A stretch of 64,000 nt of DNA from Lunularia cruciata (Eukaryota; Streptophyta; Marchantiopsida; Lunulariales; Lunulariaceae). The position numbers and the translations under genes are program-made. This document shows positions 33,601-47,115 of this stretch, piece after piece (position 1 is the first letter of the stretch; every line of letters begins with the position of its first letter). The DNA lies in the NCBI GenBank assembly GCA_948567375.1, contig OX419759.1, positions 15,716,744 to 15,780,743 of the forward strand, given 5' to 3'. The notes under the pieces are model-generated. The model did no database searches. It saw only the letters and a program-made list of their open reading frames with translations, and was not told the DNA's origin.

Positions 33601-36600
33601 CCTGCCTTCATTGAAGGATGATTATACCCACATCCATAAACTTCATAGCCCATCCGAGAGGGAATGCGCGAATGATTATCATGCTTGAAAAATTGAGACA
33701 GTTTTTGGGTGGCCCACAAGGTTCCTCCGCGTTTAACATACAAATAAGGTCTCACAACATTGGCATCGGAGCCATGAATCTGTCAAGAGGGTGAGGGGCT
33801 TTGTGCTGACACAAGAAATAGGAGGGACGTTTACGCGTTCCTCAAAGAGGTTGGTCTAGCTGTTTAGGTGGGAGAGATAAAGGAGAAAAGTGACACCAGT
33901 GCCCGCTTACCTGAGTAAACTTCGACTTGTACGTATTCAGAACAGTTGATTGAAAAGACTTGGACAGTACGTCAAAAACCTGAAAAGTAACACAAGATTG
34001 ACGTTTGAGATTTGTGGCAATCACATCCAAAAGGACCACCTCTCGAAACACGGGAAAGAAACAAACACAATATAACATCCGCCAGTATTTGCACTGCACC
34101 GGACACCCATGGTTCATTGTACTACCTATCAGAGAGCGGTATCTTGCAAAAGATGGAGCTACTGCCTATCCGAAAGCACTTCTGATCTGGATAACAAACA
34201 CCGCCTTTAATCTTTTGTATGGGATAAAGAGAATAAGGCGCGTAAAACATAACCGTGTTTCCATAAAACATAACCATACGTTCCAACCGGGACAAAAGTA
34301 AGCTGGCATTCACTTCAAGTATGCTAGACGGACGCTGAAAATGAGGAGGCGTACCTGTGAAGATAAACCCCTTCCAACACAAGTTTGCAAGTGTTGGAAA
34401 GTCATGTCCATCATGAGATCCATTTTGTCTGCCATTTCATCCAATGTTGGCACTTCACCTTTAGACGGTCTTGTCATGAGTCCATACTGGAGCTTCGCCT
34501 GCCGGCAGTTCAATCAAAAGAAATCAGCCTATGCTCCTCAGTAATTAGAGAGGAGAGCAGTAAATGTCCAGAGTAAAAAGATTATACATGAAAGAGGAGA
34601 TGTCTTTCACCTCAACTCCAGGACCAGCTGGATCTCCGTTACAATTTTCATCCGCCTCCCTATCTTCCTGGGGATTTTCTTCAATTTCCTCTTCGAGGTC
34701 CATATGAAACATGTAGACTTTGCCAGTCTCTTCCTCAGTCAGAATGTCCTCCCATCTTATCTCCACCTGTAAGCGATTGCTCCAATTTAGTTGCATTCAA
34801 TTATTTACTGGCAATAAAATTCCTATTAACATGATGAAAATTTTAGCCAGTCTGGGAACAACAAATTTCCGTGTTAACTCCAGATACTCACATCAATTTG
34901 AATCAGCTGATCAACAACTGCAGGTAACATTTGGGTTGAGATATATTGACCCCCAGCACTTTCCAGGCGCAGCATATTTTCCAAATACAGAACATTCCAC
35001 TGCATTCAAAACGATAAAAAAAATTTATTTTCCATCTCCGCTAGTAAATGTGTTGAAGTTAAGGTCTATGAGTGACGGTATGCAGAAGCCGGTGAAAAAC
35101 GGCGGAATCCACATCCACGGATGACAAACCCGACTCTGGAAACAATATATTAATACTCTGGAAACAATATATTAAGTATACGAATATGGAATATCCAGAA
35201 ACTGCATAGCTGGAAAAACTGACCATATGTGCTTTAATAAGGCAATGAGAGATGCGTGCAAACTGAGTTCCGTATCCCGTCAACCACACAAAGTGTCAAC
35301 AAAAAGATGAACTCGCAGTTAGTTGTGTGGATGTGCGGTGCAACGGGAAAAGAGCTAAGTGGAGAGAACAGGATACTGCAGATCTCGCATGTTCCATGTC
35401 CGCTTGCATCCTGATACACCATAGGTTTAGCTCAGACACCAACCTGTTTCGGAAGAGATCTGTGAGGCATCTTCTGAAGCACAATCGGCTGCAGTCGCAT
35501 GGGTGCCGTAGGAACCAAGTCTGCTAGGTGTCTAATCGCAGTGTGTAGCTGATTAAGAACAACATCCTTCCTTGCCATCTGATCAGGTTGCTGCGCACGA
35601 ATCTTATCCATGGACAGCCATCCACCCATCAATCCAGTTCGGCTGTAAGTGTCCAGAAAGGCCGGAAGACCACAGGAAGGTGGCAAGAAATTGCGGACGA
35701 GCATGTCCAAGCACTGACTCACACAGCCACCGTTTGCGGTCGCCTGATCATCAGGTATGCCATCAGTCAGCGACAGAATGAATGTAGAAAGTTGTGTATG
35801 CATAAAATCTTAAGTATGCTGAACCTGGACGTTGCATCACAGCATTGTAGGTTTACTCCGTATGCAGATCATAATAAGACGTTCTTCAAACAGATCACTG
35901 CCTCGTTTAAACAATGAGAAGAATACCAGATTCACGACAAATTCCAAGAGAGCATCAGCGACATGAGGTCCGTAAGTCCAAACGCTCATCCCAAGCACCT
36001 TCAAGAAAAATCCAGAGCTGCCGTAAGTCCGATCGCGTAGAAATCCAGTGAGGTGGTTAAAAGCAAGGATTTCGCAGACTCATCAAAAATCTAATTTGTA
36101 GACAAGGATAAAGGACGAAGCGTCCAATCTCCAGAATTCCTTTTCACACTTCTAAATGCGATGCCTTGTGGACCATTACAGAGTTGTTCAATCTTACTTA
36201 CCAGGGCCAGGAGAGTATGATGGTACCGCTCACTGATGTAAGAGACGCTCTGCGCTAAAGCCCTCAAACGGTACTGCAAGAGGTTCAGAACCCAAATATT
36301 AGATTTCCCCGGGAAAGCATGATAAACAGGTAGAATGTGCAAAAGTCCACGATAAGGGTTTAGGTGGAGTCAAGTTTAGGTCAAGTTGCAACCATCACAG
36401 ACCTGCAGTGCAGAAAGAGTAGATGGATCGTCAAGTTGAACAACCCTCAGCGCTTTCAGCAGATTTGTGTAATGGCCAGCATCACCCTGCTCAAGACATC
36501 GGGAAATACACATCAGTGCGGCCACAGAACAAGGAAACCGCGATTCTTTGATTCCAACGTGAGGATTTGCCTTCATGCACATCAACAGGAGAATTACCTC

Positions 36601-36738
36601 AGTAGCGGCAGAAAGGGCGCGCACAACCCACTGCCTAGCAATCGACAAGACCTCGTCGTCGCTAATAGCTCCCATAGCCGCCGCATCGGCTACAACCTCC
36701 ATCCCCATGGATTCGGACTTCCTCCCGATGCCAACCAT
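30656..36738 (-). CDS. RRN3: RNA polymerase I-specific transcription initiation factor RRN3 (TIF-IA)
   Basis: RRN3 binds RNA polymerase I and brings it to the rDNA promoter in the nucleolus. Fifteen modelled GT-AG exons: 36738-36598, 36486-36403, 36273-36202, 35998-35927, 35743-35444, 34999-34892, 34766-34611, 34498-34355, 33979-33911, 32972-32866, 32715-32632, 32461-32356, 31807-31688, 31446-31262, 31058-30656. All junctions keep phase and give 716 residues. Seen family blocks: CLDMLVRNFLPP, LVPTAPMRLQPIVLQKMPHR, YLENMLRLE, LNTYKSKFTQFLIFYLCSLE (exons 9-10), MSAAAYLASFVARAKYLPAD, HGVFYSACQAVMYILCFRLK, LNPLKVCLPSVVEEFLKQS, FFPFDPYLLRHSDRFIRPNF. An acidic, Ser-rich tail follows and ends near MMMPAKLPSKF. 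Arabidopsis RRN3 is somewhat shorter; the extra length lies mainly in the acidic linker of exon 7 and the tail. The start is a true ATG and the first in frame. The longest intron (33910-32973) separates exons 9 and 10. No break seen. Confidence 0.93.
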
Positions 36739-37682
36739 TAGGCACCCGACGCAGGCTAGACTTTTGCGACAATTTACAACTTAACTAAAGCTGGTCGGGC
36801 GCACAATTCTCAACGGATTATCCGATCATTCGAGTTTCGAAGCTTAAAGCCGATACCTCCAATCCCTGCACACTAGTGGTATATCCTGCACAGATCAAAT
36901 GGGGAAACTTAGATGTCTTCAATAATTTAGGCGTTATAACGGCACAGCGTTCTCAATAATGATTGGTTCTTTGGGACTTTAATACTTGGAGAAGGGAGTC
37001 AATATTGTGGGAAGCCACTTCGCCATCTCTTATCCCTACAACCACTGTAAAGGAAATACTACCATTAATTCTAAAGATTCAACGTCGCGACTCTTAAAGC
37101 TGGCGATTAGAGCGGAGGAACCCGAAACTTCTCAGGTGCTAGAAGACTTTCATATTTCGACTTGATACTGGACTAGATCACAAGCCGACCAAGATCCGAT
37201 TCTTAAATTTATAAGTGAGACATTATAAGGCTCTGAGCCTGGCATGTGGAATGAAATACCGCTATTAAACTTCAAGAAGAAAGAAAGACATCAAACGGAT
37301 GATCGAGGAAGATCACAGAAAGCAATGAAGAAGATCAACAACAGAGTGGAGATCAACAACAGGCACACAGGTAATTCGGGTCCATCCACTTGGCAAGTTT
37401 TCCGTATTCTCCCACAAGAGAAAGGATGAAACATTCAAACAGACAGAGCCGTAGGACTCGTTGCACATGGATACCAACGTTCGCACACATGAACAAATCT
37501 TATCGCTGGAGCTCACAATAATCGAGGGGAGCGGCTGACTACTTCTTTGGGCAGCAATTGGCCAAAAACATCAAATTGAACTCACAGAAGGAGAGAGCGA
37601 GTTTATTAGTCACTCCCAAGTATAGGGGATATTTGCTCCATGAAGAAATGAGCTCTTCGGTTCCTGGGTGCATTGTATCTAC
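36739..37682. other. RRN3 upstream region
   Basis: On the minus strand this precedes the RRN3 ATG and should contain its promoter and leader. No TATA box is assigned. The plus-strand open frame at 37244-37429 matches nothing known to me. Confidence 0.35.
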
Positions 37683-38085
37683 TCATCCGATGTATAGTCT
37701 CTGTAGGTAACTACGGACCATGAATTTGTCTACCAGCTCCTGGACTAAATCATGCGGTAAGTCAGATCCGCCTTTTTCACAAAGCAATTCCCGGAGTGTT
37801 GCAAGCTTTTGCGTCACAACCGCTGAATCTTTCTCAAATGAACGAACAAACGGCTTGGTTCGGCAGCGCTTTCGAAATCCGTACGAATGTGCCGAAGTCA
37901 AGAACAGGAACAAGGGGAAAAACTACTTCAAGGTTTTACGTCTGACCACCATGAATGTGCTAATAGGTAGTGGAATTCCGCTCAATTGCTGAGGGCGGCA
38001 CGGTATGCTGGTCCATACCATCCATAAAGGACACAGACTCAACCAATTCAACTCTCACAACAATGAAACTTGGAAACGAAGACAT
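37683..38085 (-). CDS. Possible unrecognised gene, exon structure unresolved
   Basis: Seen: a minus-strand terminal frame with protein-like composition containing RTKPFVRSFEKDSAVVTQKL and LPHDLVQELVDKFMVRSYL, ending at 37683. Upstream, an ATG at 38085 (MSSFPSFIV) can splice in phase through a GTGAGA donor onto it, but other junctions are possible. A further upstream segment around 38172-38390 ends with a good donor (CCGCAG|GTAAGG) and could be a 5' UTR or first coding exon. I recognise no family. The helical, charged end suggests a soluble protein. It runs in the same direction as RRN3 and ends about 0.95 kb upstream of its ATG. Confidence 0.25.
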
Positions 38086-38649
38086 CTCTTCAGGATTGCG
38101 TCCTGCCAAAACACCTCCAGGAGGATCTACCATTCACCAATGCAACCAAGCGGCGATTAAATCCCCCTTACCTGCGGAGGTGGAACACCTTCCCAGCTTC
38201 CCTCTTCGCAAGTGTACGCATATCCTCGACAAATTCCTCGCCTGTTCCTTAATCCTCGCGCCTCCATCGCCCTCACTGAGAACTTTCCATGCCCCCAACG
38301 CAATTCCTTTCAGCTTTGTTCCAAATCTTCAACTTTATCAGTGAACTCGGCGAATCTCGCAACCTCAAACTCCTCAGCCTCCCCGCCCGATGTCCAAATC
38401 AACAGCTGCAACGCACTCTGGCTGCAATTTCCGTCCGCTGCTGCGTTTTTCTGCTCTAGCCTGTCTGCGGGGACTGTGGTTTTGCAAGAGCATGAGAAGC
38501 GCTCTAGAAGCAGCCAACACAGCAGCCAAAAACCCTAAAGAATTGCGTGAACCCTCTGGTTTAGCAGGACTAAACCATAGGTTTTGCTTAATGGCGCACC
38601 CAGCTGTAGCTGGCGGTGCGGGGTTATGAACGTAGTTCACCCCACTATA

Positions 38650-41600
38650 TTTGGTGCAATCAAATATGAGGAATGGGGAAGTTTCTTGGAGAACCTCCAT
38701 GTAGGCCACGTGCTGGCATGACATGGCGTCCACCTCACATTGATGTGGACTTGAGATGGCAGGGGACTTTGGACATTGTTAGTGCTCGAGGCGAATTCGG
38801 ATACATGTTGGTTACCAAGAAATAATCAATAGGATGGTTAAATATCTCAAGAACAAGAATGATATAAAAAACAGATTTTGTTGAATGAATTTATTGAAAA
38901 AGGGTGAAAGTTCACGCGTATAATCCCATTTTAGCGAGGTTGCAACTTTCGATCCTCCAAAGTTGCATTCATATGGATTCAAGGAGAGCTCCATACTAGA
39001 AAGGATGGAGCTCTCGTTGAATCGAGGAAAATAAATAATGGTGAAACTGATTGGTTTGAAGACGTGTTGAATCCAATTTAGGGTTTTAGTATTAATATAG
39101 CCTAGATAAGGTTTGCTCAGGGTTCAGGATTTTTGTGATTTTTGTTATTTGTGTTAAATTCTCTTATCATGAACCCCGGTAAAGTGAATCTCATCATTCA
39201 TCGAGGTATAGTTGAACTCGGTTTGGACACTTACCTATCAATAAGAGATAGTACTAAGAAAAGATAACAAGTATTAATATGTAGTTCATTGAGGTTATGG
39301 ACACTAGAGTTTAGAGGTTACTGTCGATGGTATCTGATTTCTCATTATCTTTTGCGGTATGATAAGCTTCAGTGAGCCTCATCAAGAGTCCTTGAATAGA
39401 GTACCTAGAGTATGGACATTATCATTTGATAATTAATAACATATAATCATTAACACTACAAGCTGTTTAATCTAGGATTTAGGGTAACTTTAACTAGCTT
39501 TTGAATCCCGTGCCTTAAAAAGGATTGAATATCATCATGGATTGTTTACCAAGGCTTATTGAACTCAACCACTAAGCCTTACTGAAATAGATTCTTTATG
39601 GTACATTGACTGATCTAAGTCGAACATATCAACAACAAACTTCCGATGGATATTAAAGATGGATTCATTTTTCTTTATGTATATCCTTGATGAGTAATTC
39701 TTATTGAAGGAGATAAGGTACCTCTAGAACAAACAAAGGGTACAAAGTTAAGAGTTAGGATTTGTGCATTGTCTTAAGAAGCCTTGCTAAAGTAATGAAA
39801 TTCTCAAAAGTGTAGAAACTAAAACCCAGGAGAATAATAAGAAAGTACACATGAGAAAAGGTAGTAAACAAAATTGAATAAAATGTATTTGAAATATAAA
39901 TACAACTCAAAGACCTTATTACATCTTACAAGGTCTTATTCCATCTGCTTATTACTTTATGATAAGAATTGTAGTTTCCTCAAAATGAAGTTGAAGGTCT
40001 ATCCTTAGTCATTCTAACTTCTTATTTATCAAACATCTTAGCACTCAACTTTCACTATCTCACCCAAATAGACACTCTTTATTGCTCACAAAAATACTTA
40101 AATTTCTTTCTTTGAGCCTTAATAGATAGTACACATTAGTTCACTCACATGATAAACATCCCAAGGTAAGTAACACAAGAAAACACCTAAAACCATAGTG
40201 CTAGGAATGACACTTGTAAGAGAGTTGACTGTTCTGAGCTCATAAACATAGTCATACATAGAAGCAAAAGCTAGGGAGTTACTTTGCTTACCCTAAGTAT
40301 AGCTATGCACTACTTTACCCTAATGGATATCTTAACCCTAAAGGTACCTAAACTAGAACCCTAAAAATTAGGGATTGCTCTAAATTAGAGATTGCTCTAA
40401 ATTAGAGATTAACTAAATGTAATTTACAAAAAATGGATATAGACTTCTTTCTTATCAACCTAGGTATTACTTTTCAAGTCCATTACTCCAAACAAAAAGT
40501 TCTTGAACATCTAACCCAAGAAGATTGTTGAGTACCTTCTTAGCCTATGCAATCCAATGAAGATTCCAAAATGTCTTCAAAATATTCTCATATGGAATCT
40601 CTTATATATTTTTTAGACTATATTTTAAAAGTTTCTTATAAGTTATATGATGAAATTTACAATACAATTATGTATTATTGTCTCAATAGTTAATATTCTC
40701 TTCTCTAGGTTTTAATTCTTGGTTGAATATCTGAGCATTTTGAAGATGATTAAACTCTTGGATGATGATAAATTGCACATGGTAATGCAAGTAATTCGCT
40801 AAAATACTTTGTACTATGTATGTTTGTGATTTTAATAAATCAACCATATGCTTTGCAAAGATTTGATCAAACTTGTGCTCCTTATAATCTTCAATGTTGA
40901 TTGCAAGTGGAGGAAATCTGATTTTCTCAATCAAAGAACAAAAGAAGTGAAAAAATTTAAATTATCCAATTTCTAATGGAAATGGAGAACATGGGAAAAA
41001 TCTAAACATAAATGTGGTATGAAATATCAAAATGCAAATCAATAAGAGAGGAAATTGTGAGAATATAAAAGAAACTCTAACAAAAATGATTATTTTAACC
41101 TTGAATAATGAGAGTTCAGGGAAAGTTATGACTATCAAACATGCTTGTATCATAACTAGAAAAGATAGATGAAGATAATGTACCTCAATATATTGTTTTA
41201 CACAACTATGGACAATAAGTAGATGAAATTTGGCTTCTTATAAGGGAAAATAAGATTGATATGAAGGCATAAGTACTAAGAATGCTTGAAGATAGTGGAG
41301 TAAAAGAGCTATCATGTACTAAGTGGTCTTGAGCATAATTAAGAAAAAAGTGTAGAATCTATATCTTTTCACTTAGAGTTGTCAATGGTAAACTATATGA
41401 TTGGAATGAGAGTATATCAATTGATATGGAACCTTATTCACAAATATACATAAATTATATTTTGGTGCACACCTTTTGCAAATGTTTCTTCTTAATTATT
41501 TCTTTCTCTCCCCTTTTCATAAGAAGATGGTAGAATAATTTTTTGTTTGGGAAAGGAAACCTCTTAGTTTAGTTCTCTTTGGGGTTGTGTCTATACAAGC

Positions 41601-42249
41601 CAAGGTATGAAGAGAGCAAGTACAAATATGAGTGTAGTCCACAAGAATGACCCCAAAGAGGTCAAGTGTAAAGAATGGTCAGAGGCAAAGAACTCAAGTG
41701 CAAAGGTCTTTTGGACCCAAAGATATTTGGACGTAAGAATAATAAACCAATTTGAATTTATTGCCTCATAGATAAAGAACTTCCTCCAAGGACAATTAAT
41801 GTCCACCAAAGGGAGTGCAAGTGTAGAAAGTGAAAACTCACTCATTGATTAGAATATCTTGGCTATAAAATCTAGTGCATATCAAGCAATTTCACTTTCT
41901 ATGAAGATTTCTTTTATTCCAAACCAAAAAGCGACCAATAATCTTAGATCTTTGTAATTATTTTCAGTCTTTTGTAACCTTTGTTGGTGTCAAAATTTAG
42001 TTCTTTGTGCTTGTAGCATTTTGGTAAGAAACATGATGTTTACTCCCAAACCTAAGAGAAAGAATTTTGAAATAATTCTATGTGCCCTAATAATAAACAA
42101 GTAGGCGATATATTGCAAGAGTGAGCAAGGTGCAAACTAAGAAGACCGGGCCAATGACAATCAAGAAGAGGAAGCACACCTTTGACCAAGGAGTACCTTG
42201 GCCAAATTCAAGAAGAATAAAACTCCAAAGTGCAATGTTATAGTTCAAA
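38650..42249. other. AT-rich intergenic stretch, no gene recognised
   Basis: No exon or RNA gene seen. Two perfect hairpins lie at 38941-38967 (9-bp stem, TGCAACTTT/AAAGTTGCA) and 38984-39015 (11-bp stem, GAGAGCTCCAT/ATGGAGCTCTC). The sequence from about 41.5 kb may already belong to the transposon nest. Confidence 0.4.
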
Positions 42250-42800
42250 GAAAGAAGCATACAAGATTGGAACTCCCAACAACTCAACTGCTCCAAAGCA
42301 ACACCCTACCTTTATTATAAACAAAGATGATCCAATTCAAGAGAGCTACACCCTTAGCTTAGATACATGGATTGGTGACATGTAAACAAGCTATATCCTT
42401 AGATTGGATACATGGATTGGTGATATGTCAACCCCCATTCCATTTGGTTTGTCAAACAAATTTGACCAAAAGGAATCTTTTAGAAATATTTTTGTAGGAA
42501 GCTCTAACCAGCATGGAAGAGGTACCATTGGAAAGATCTTGACAAGACAAACCAAAGAAAATACCATTTACCCAAGACATTTACAAATTCTATTTTCAAG
42601 GCCTAAGTCTTTTGTTTAGGCCTCCAAATTTGGCTTTGAAGTTTTGGTGTGTTTTTTTACCTCTACCCTATTAGTGGAATCTTTCCTTTGGTGAATTTTT
42701 GATCTGATCTACTTAGATCATCATGTATAACATCTCCAAATATATTATCAATCCAATTTTCTCCTTTAGATAATTTGTCCAGCTAATGATATTATAGACA
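42250..42800 (+). repeat. Repeat A, diverged copy (LTR-like)
   Basis: Shares many blocks in the same order with the repeat at 46360-46960. Examples are GATACATGGAT.GGTGACATGT, ATTTGG.T.GTCAAA, AGGCCTCCAAA.TTG, CTACCCTATTAGT and the closing GATCTAC..AG..CATCAT. The right end is near 42796 (GATATTATA); the left end is unclear. Inferred to be an LTR because the second copy has LTR-type ends. Confidence 0.6.
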
Positions 42801-44700
42801 ATAAGAGGCCAAAAGAAAAGATGGATGAAGAGACCAAAGTGAAGGTGGACACTGAAGACAAAGAAAAAGACCTTCTGGGTGGAGTGCAATAGAGAGAAGA
42901 AGAATAAATTGCACAAGTACAAATAGCACCGATGATGGATGGTTCAAATTTCATCTTCAATTTGGTGGGACCAATGCTTAAGTTGATAGAGATAATCCTA
43001 CCTCAATATCAAGAGGCTTATAAAGATGTCATCTTACATGCCTCCCTTATCTAAATATTACATAAGAATGTATATATAATGAAGGCAAAGAAAAAAAGTG
43101 GAAAGAAGATGTGGAGAAGAATTGGACTTTGTACAAGGAGTGATAGAAGGTGAATCCACTTATGTAGGAGAACTACAAAATAAAACATCAAATTCACTTG
43201 TTGTAGATTAGGCCTAACACAAAGAACATATTTGGAAGCTAAAGAGAGACATGAGAGCTTTTTGACTTGAATACAAGCAAACAAAACAAGGGTATAAAGA
43301 GCAACTCAAGGCAAGAGACAAAGAAGTGGTTAGTATTTGGGAAGAGTTAGAAATTGCCAAAATAGAAGTGGTCACCTTGGAATGCATATTGGCCAAATAT
43401 AGGAGGTGGCCAACAAATTGGAAATTCTAGTCCAAGAACTTAAGAAGGAGAAGGAGGAGAGTGCAAAAAATTGATCCCAAATAATGGAAGAAGTGACTAA
43501 GGAAGTTCAAGCCTTAAACAATAATCTCAAAGAAACCAAGACAAAGTCCTTCCAAAAGATTGAGGAAGTTTGAGTTCAATTGGTGGCAATGATGGAGGAG
43601 GTAGCTCAAGGTAAGGTGATAAAGACAAAGTTATAAGTTCAGAAGCTGGAAGAGAAGAAGTAAAAAGATGAGAAGATGGACCAATTTGCAAGCTTTGAGA
43701 GCATGTAGATAAAAAAAGTTCACCAAATACTTGGGCTTAGGAAATTGCAAACTACAAGGAGAGGATTAAACTCTTGATTAAGATTTGTAGGGCAAAGGTA
43801 GTTCTTTGCAATATTACCTTGGGTAAAAGAACTTTGTAGTTGTAAATATTATTCTTAGTTGTAGGACCTTTGTAGATGTAACTTTGAAGTAGTAAATCCA
43901 AAATTGCAAGTTGTCTTTGTGGAAGAACTTATACCTTCCTTGACTTGTGTAAGGAACCTAATTAACCTACATGTGAGTAGAATAGGATTAGATGATAAGA
44001 TTATCAATATATAGTGAGGATGAGTTAAGAAGATATTTAGATTTCCTCAACCTTTAGAGTTCTTTGGCTTTAAGTAAGAAGGAACTAATTAATGCTTCAA
44101 TCTGTTGTAAATATTAATTCAATCATTTGCCTTGAATACAAATAAAGCAAAAGGGCCAAAAGCTCTTTGGTGCTTTGCTTAATTCTTAGTATTGATACAT
44201 GCCGTCAATGAAGATGGTGAGGAAAAATTGCAATAGGAATCCAAGTGATTGAGTGGGGGTGATCACTCATACTTGTGACTATGGTATTTGATCCTTGAGA
44301 GATTTGAAGGAGCAAAGCAATGCCTTGACAGATCATAAATGAGCTGTAGTGCTGAATAGTACACAAGAGAAAAGACAAAGAATGACACCAATGCAAAAAG
44401 CCTTTGTAGTTGCACCTTTTGGGAAGGGTAGTACATGGTCTGTGGAGTTGAATTCTTTGTAGTGAAGTAGCCACTTTGGTGTTGATTGAATTGTCACCTT
44501 GAGGAAATAATTGGAACTTAATTGTAGTGAAAGTGATGTTTAGTTTTCCTCTGTGCCATAGTGTATTATAAGAGGGACACTACCCTCCTTTGGGAGTAGT
44601 TCCTACCCAAGAGGTTAGATAGGTAACAATAAATAATTGCAAGTTGTACACTTCTTCAAATCTAGCCATTCTTGACCCATATCCTTAAACAAATGACCTG
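42801..44700 (+). mobile_element. Family C copy 1: degenerate element encoding coiled-coil-like protein
   Basis: Seen on the plus strand: broken frames rich in Lys, Glu, Leu and Gln, such as YKEQLKARDKEVVSIWEELE (about 43290-43350) and VQELKKEKEESAKN (about 43430-43470), then EEVTKEVQALNNNLKETKTK. The pattern suggests coiled coil. A non-coding-like segment (44205-44480) follows and is matched, inverted, at 46.32-47.4 kb. No reverse transcriptase, integrase or protease motif was seen. Inferred: a non-autonomous element or the extra reading frame of a larger retroelement. I do not recognise the family. Confidence 0.55.
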
Positions 44701-46359
44701 TTTCTTACTGTTATACCACTTTTTGGTTGACACTAGGTTACCACATATATAATCTAAGATATGGTTACATTGCTTGCCAAAACTTGCCATGAAGTAAGGA
44801 CTACAAGAATATATGAGTATTCAAATGAGATCATGATGTTGAGATACAATATTGCAGTAAAATTGGGCTGATTGAGGTATATATAATGTGTAAATGGTAG
44901 AAGATAAGTGGATTTTCTAACTCAATTGTACCAAAAATATGACCATCAAAACGTGGTTTTGCACAATGATACTAAGTTCATTTACTCTCAATATGAGATG
45001 GATATTGACTATGGTTAAAGGAGATTAATTTTTGTTAGGTTTGAAGCTTTGTTCCTTTAGAATATTTCAACAATATTTACCCACAACCACAAATATTAAA
45101 GAAGATTTATCTAGTCTTATTTATTCGAATATTACATACAAGAAAAGATCAAATGCTATTTACAATTAAGTTAAATTATTCAAACAAAGAGTAGGATTAT
45201 GTGAAACATATATTCAATTTCCTTTATGTGATAATTTACTCCTAGTGGAAAATAAAATATGTTTTCTATCTTTTATCTAGTTGGTTGAGTCTAGTTGGGT
45301 TAAGATCTACTTAAAATTTTTATGTTGGTCATCTAACTTGTATACCTTCTCTAGTTTGACAATATTAATACTGGATATAATTAATTGAAAACCCATAGTT
45401 TATTCTAATCTTACTACTAAGAGAATGCATTCAAATGTATTAAATTCTAGTAGACTATTTCAACTTGATGTTATGTTTATTGATGTTGTTCTAATATGAA
45501 AACAATATTTACTCTTCATATGCTTCAAGTGAATTATCTACAATGATTGTCATATATATATATATATATATTTATTATTTATATTTATATAAACATATTT
45601 ATCTAAAAGATAATACCACTAACTCTTTGAGTCTTAGTGACACCTACCAATGATATTAAAATAACATGAGAGAAAATAGTTGATTTAATAAAATTTGATC
45701 TCCTTAAGATAAAATCTAATAATATATGAACTAGTTGTAAAATCTTACTGCAATATTATTCTAATAGTAAAGCTAGAAACATCAAGACTTAGTTCCATCA
45801 AGAAACTTAAGATCATACTAAAGTGAGTGAGTCTTTTTGTTTAAGCTTATGTGGTATTTTATTCACCAATAAGAGCAAGCCATATGAAGTATTTTGCTAA
45901 TTTATTAAACATTAGATTAATCTAATAAAAATAAAATTTATGACCAAGATTTGAGGTATCATTTACAAAAGAAGTTATACTTTTATCTTTTTGAACACCC
46001 CTTGAATAAAGATAGACAAGTATGAAAAGGAGAGTTCTCTCTTTTGGTATTGTCTAACTTAATATACAAAATTGGAGTGAGATAACTCAATGTAGGCCAA
46101 AAGGTAGTAGATTAGTAAGAACAAATCGTTCTCTTGAGGATACATATTGAAAATGACTAAAGTAAAGGGAAGTGTCACTAAGTTGTAATTTTTTATTATT
46201 GCATATTTAATCTCTTTGGTAGGAAGTACTCCTAGAAGAGTGTAGTGTTATCTTTTATGGCACACAATGGAGAAGAGAAAACTAACAATCACTTGAGAAT
46301 AAGTAGGTTCCAAATTAATCTTGAAGGACATGGTTCACTCTACTCCAAAGGTCACTACA
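44701..46359. other. AT-rich stretch between family C copies
   Basis: No coding or RNA gene recognised. The last 40 bases before 46360 belong to family C copy 2, since they match copy 1 at 44.46 kb in inverted orientation. Confidence 0.35.
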
Positions 46360-47115
46360 TGTAATAATCCAAGGATAGGAGACCTGAAGATAAACAAACA
46401 ATGAGAAAACACACAATTTCACACACAAACCTCCGGTGCCCCAAAGGAGCACCTTGATTGTATTATATAGTAAAAGGAGACTACCCCAAAGGAAGCTTCA
46501 CCCTTGGATCAGATACATGGATGGGTGACATGTCACTGATCTCTTATCTTAGATTAGTTGCATGCATGGGTGACATGTCGGTCCTGATCCTATTTGGTTG
46601 GTCAAAACACTTTTGATCTGAGGGAATCTTTAGGGAATCTTCTTGTCAGACTCTCCAAATTGCATGGGTGAGGTACAATTGGAAAGCTCTCTCAATGAGA
46701 AAAACCAAGAGAGAGAATTCCAGCCTATCTCCATGTAGAGGGAGGGGGAATTTGCACATTTTTGAGGTCTAATTCATCCGTTTAGGCCTCCAAAATTGAC
46801 TAAAGTTTCTAGGCTATTTTTGGCTCCTACCCTATTAGTAGAAGTCCTCTTTTGGTGACACCTCTATATGATCTACCTAGCCCATCATACATAACAACCT
46901 TCTAGATGTTACCAAGCCAATTTTCACCTCTAGCTAATATGTTTAGCTATTGGTATTACAACTTTGGGCTATTTTGGGCTTTGGCCCTATTAGTAGAAGT
47001 ACTTTTTTGGTGACACCTCTATCTGATCTACCTAGCCCATCATACATAAAATCTTCCCAGATATTACCAAGCCAATTTTCACCTCTAGCTAATATGTCTA
47101 GCTATTGGTATTACA
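46360..47115 (+). repeat. Repeat A, solo-LTR-like copy with a duplicated 155-bp end
   Basis: Begins TGTAATA at 46360 and ends TATTACA at 46960, so the termini are a perfect 7-bp inverted repeat of the TG...CA type. The last 155 bp (46806-46960) is repeated in tandem at 46961-47115 and ends with the same TATTACA. Flanks are CTACA on the left and CTTCA on the right, four of five matching, as for an aged 5-bp target duplication. The flanking sequence is continuous in family C copy 1, so this is a nested insertion. Confidence 0.8.

Noticed and set aside
33528-33755. Minus-strand frame considered as an RRN3 exon
   Set aside because: It does not match the RRN3 block expected there; the correct exon (FLIFYLCSLEPATC) was found at 32972-32866, so this lies in an intron.
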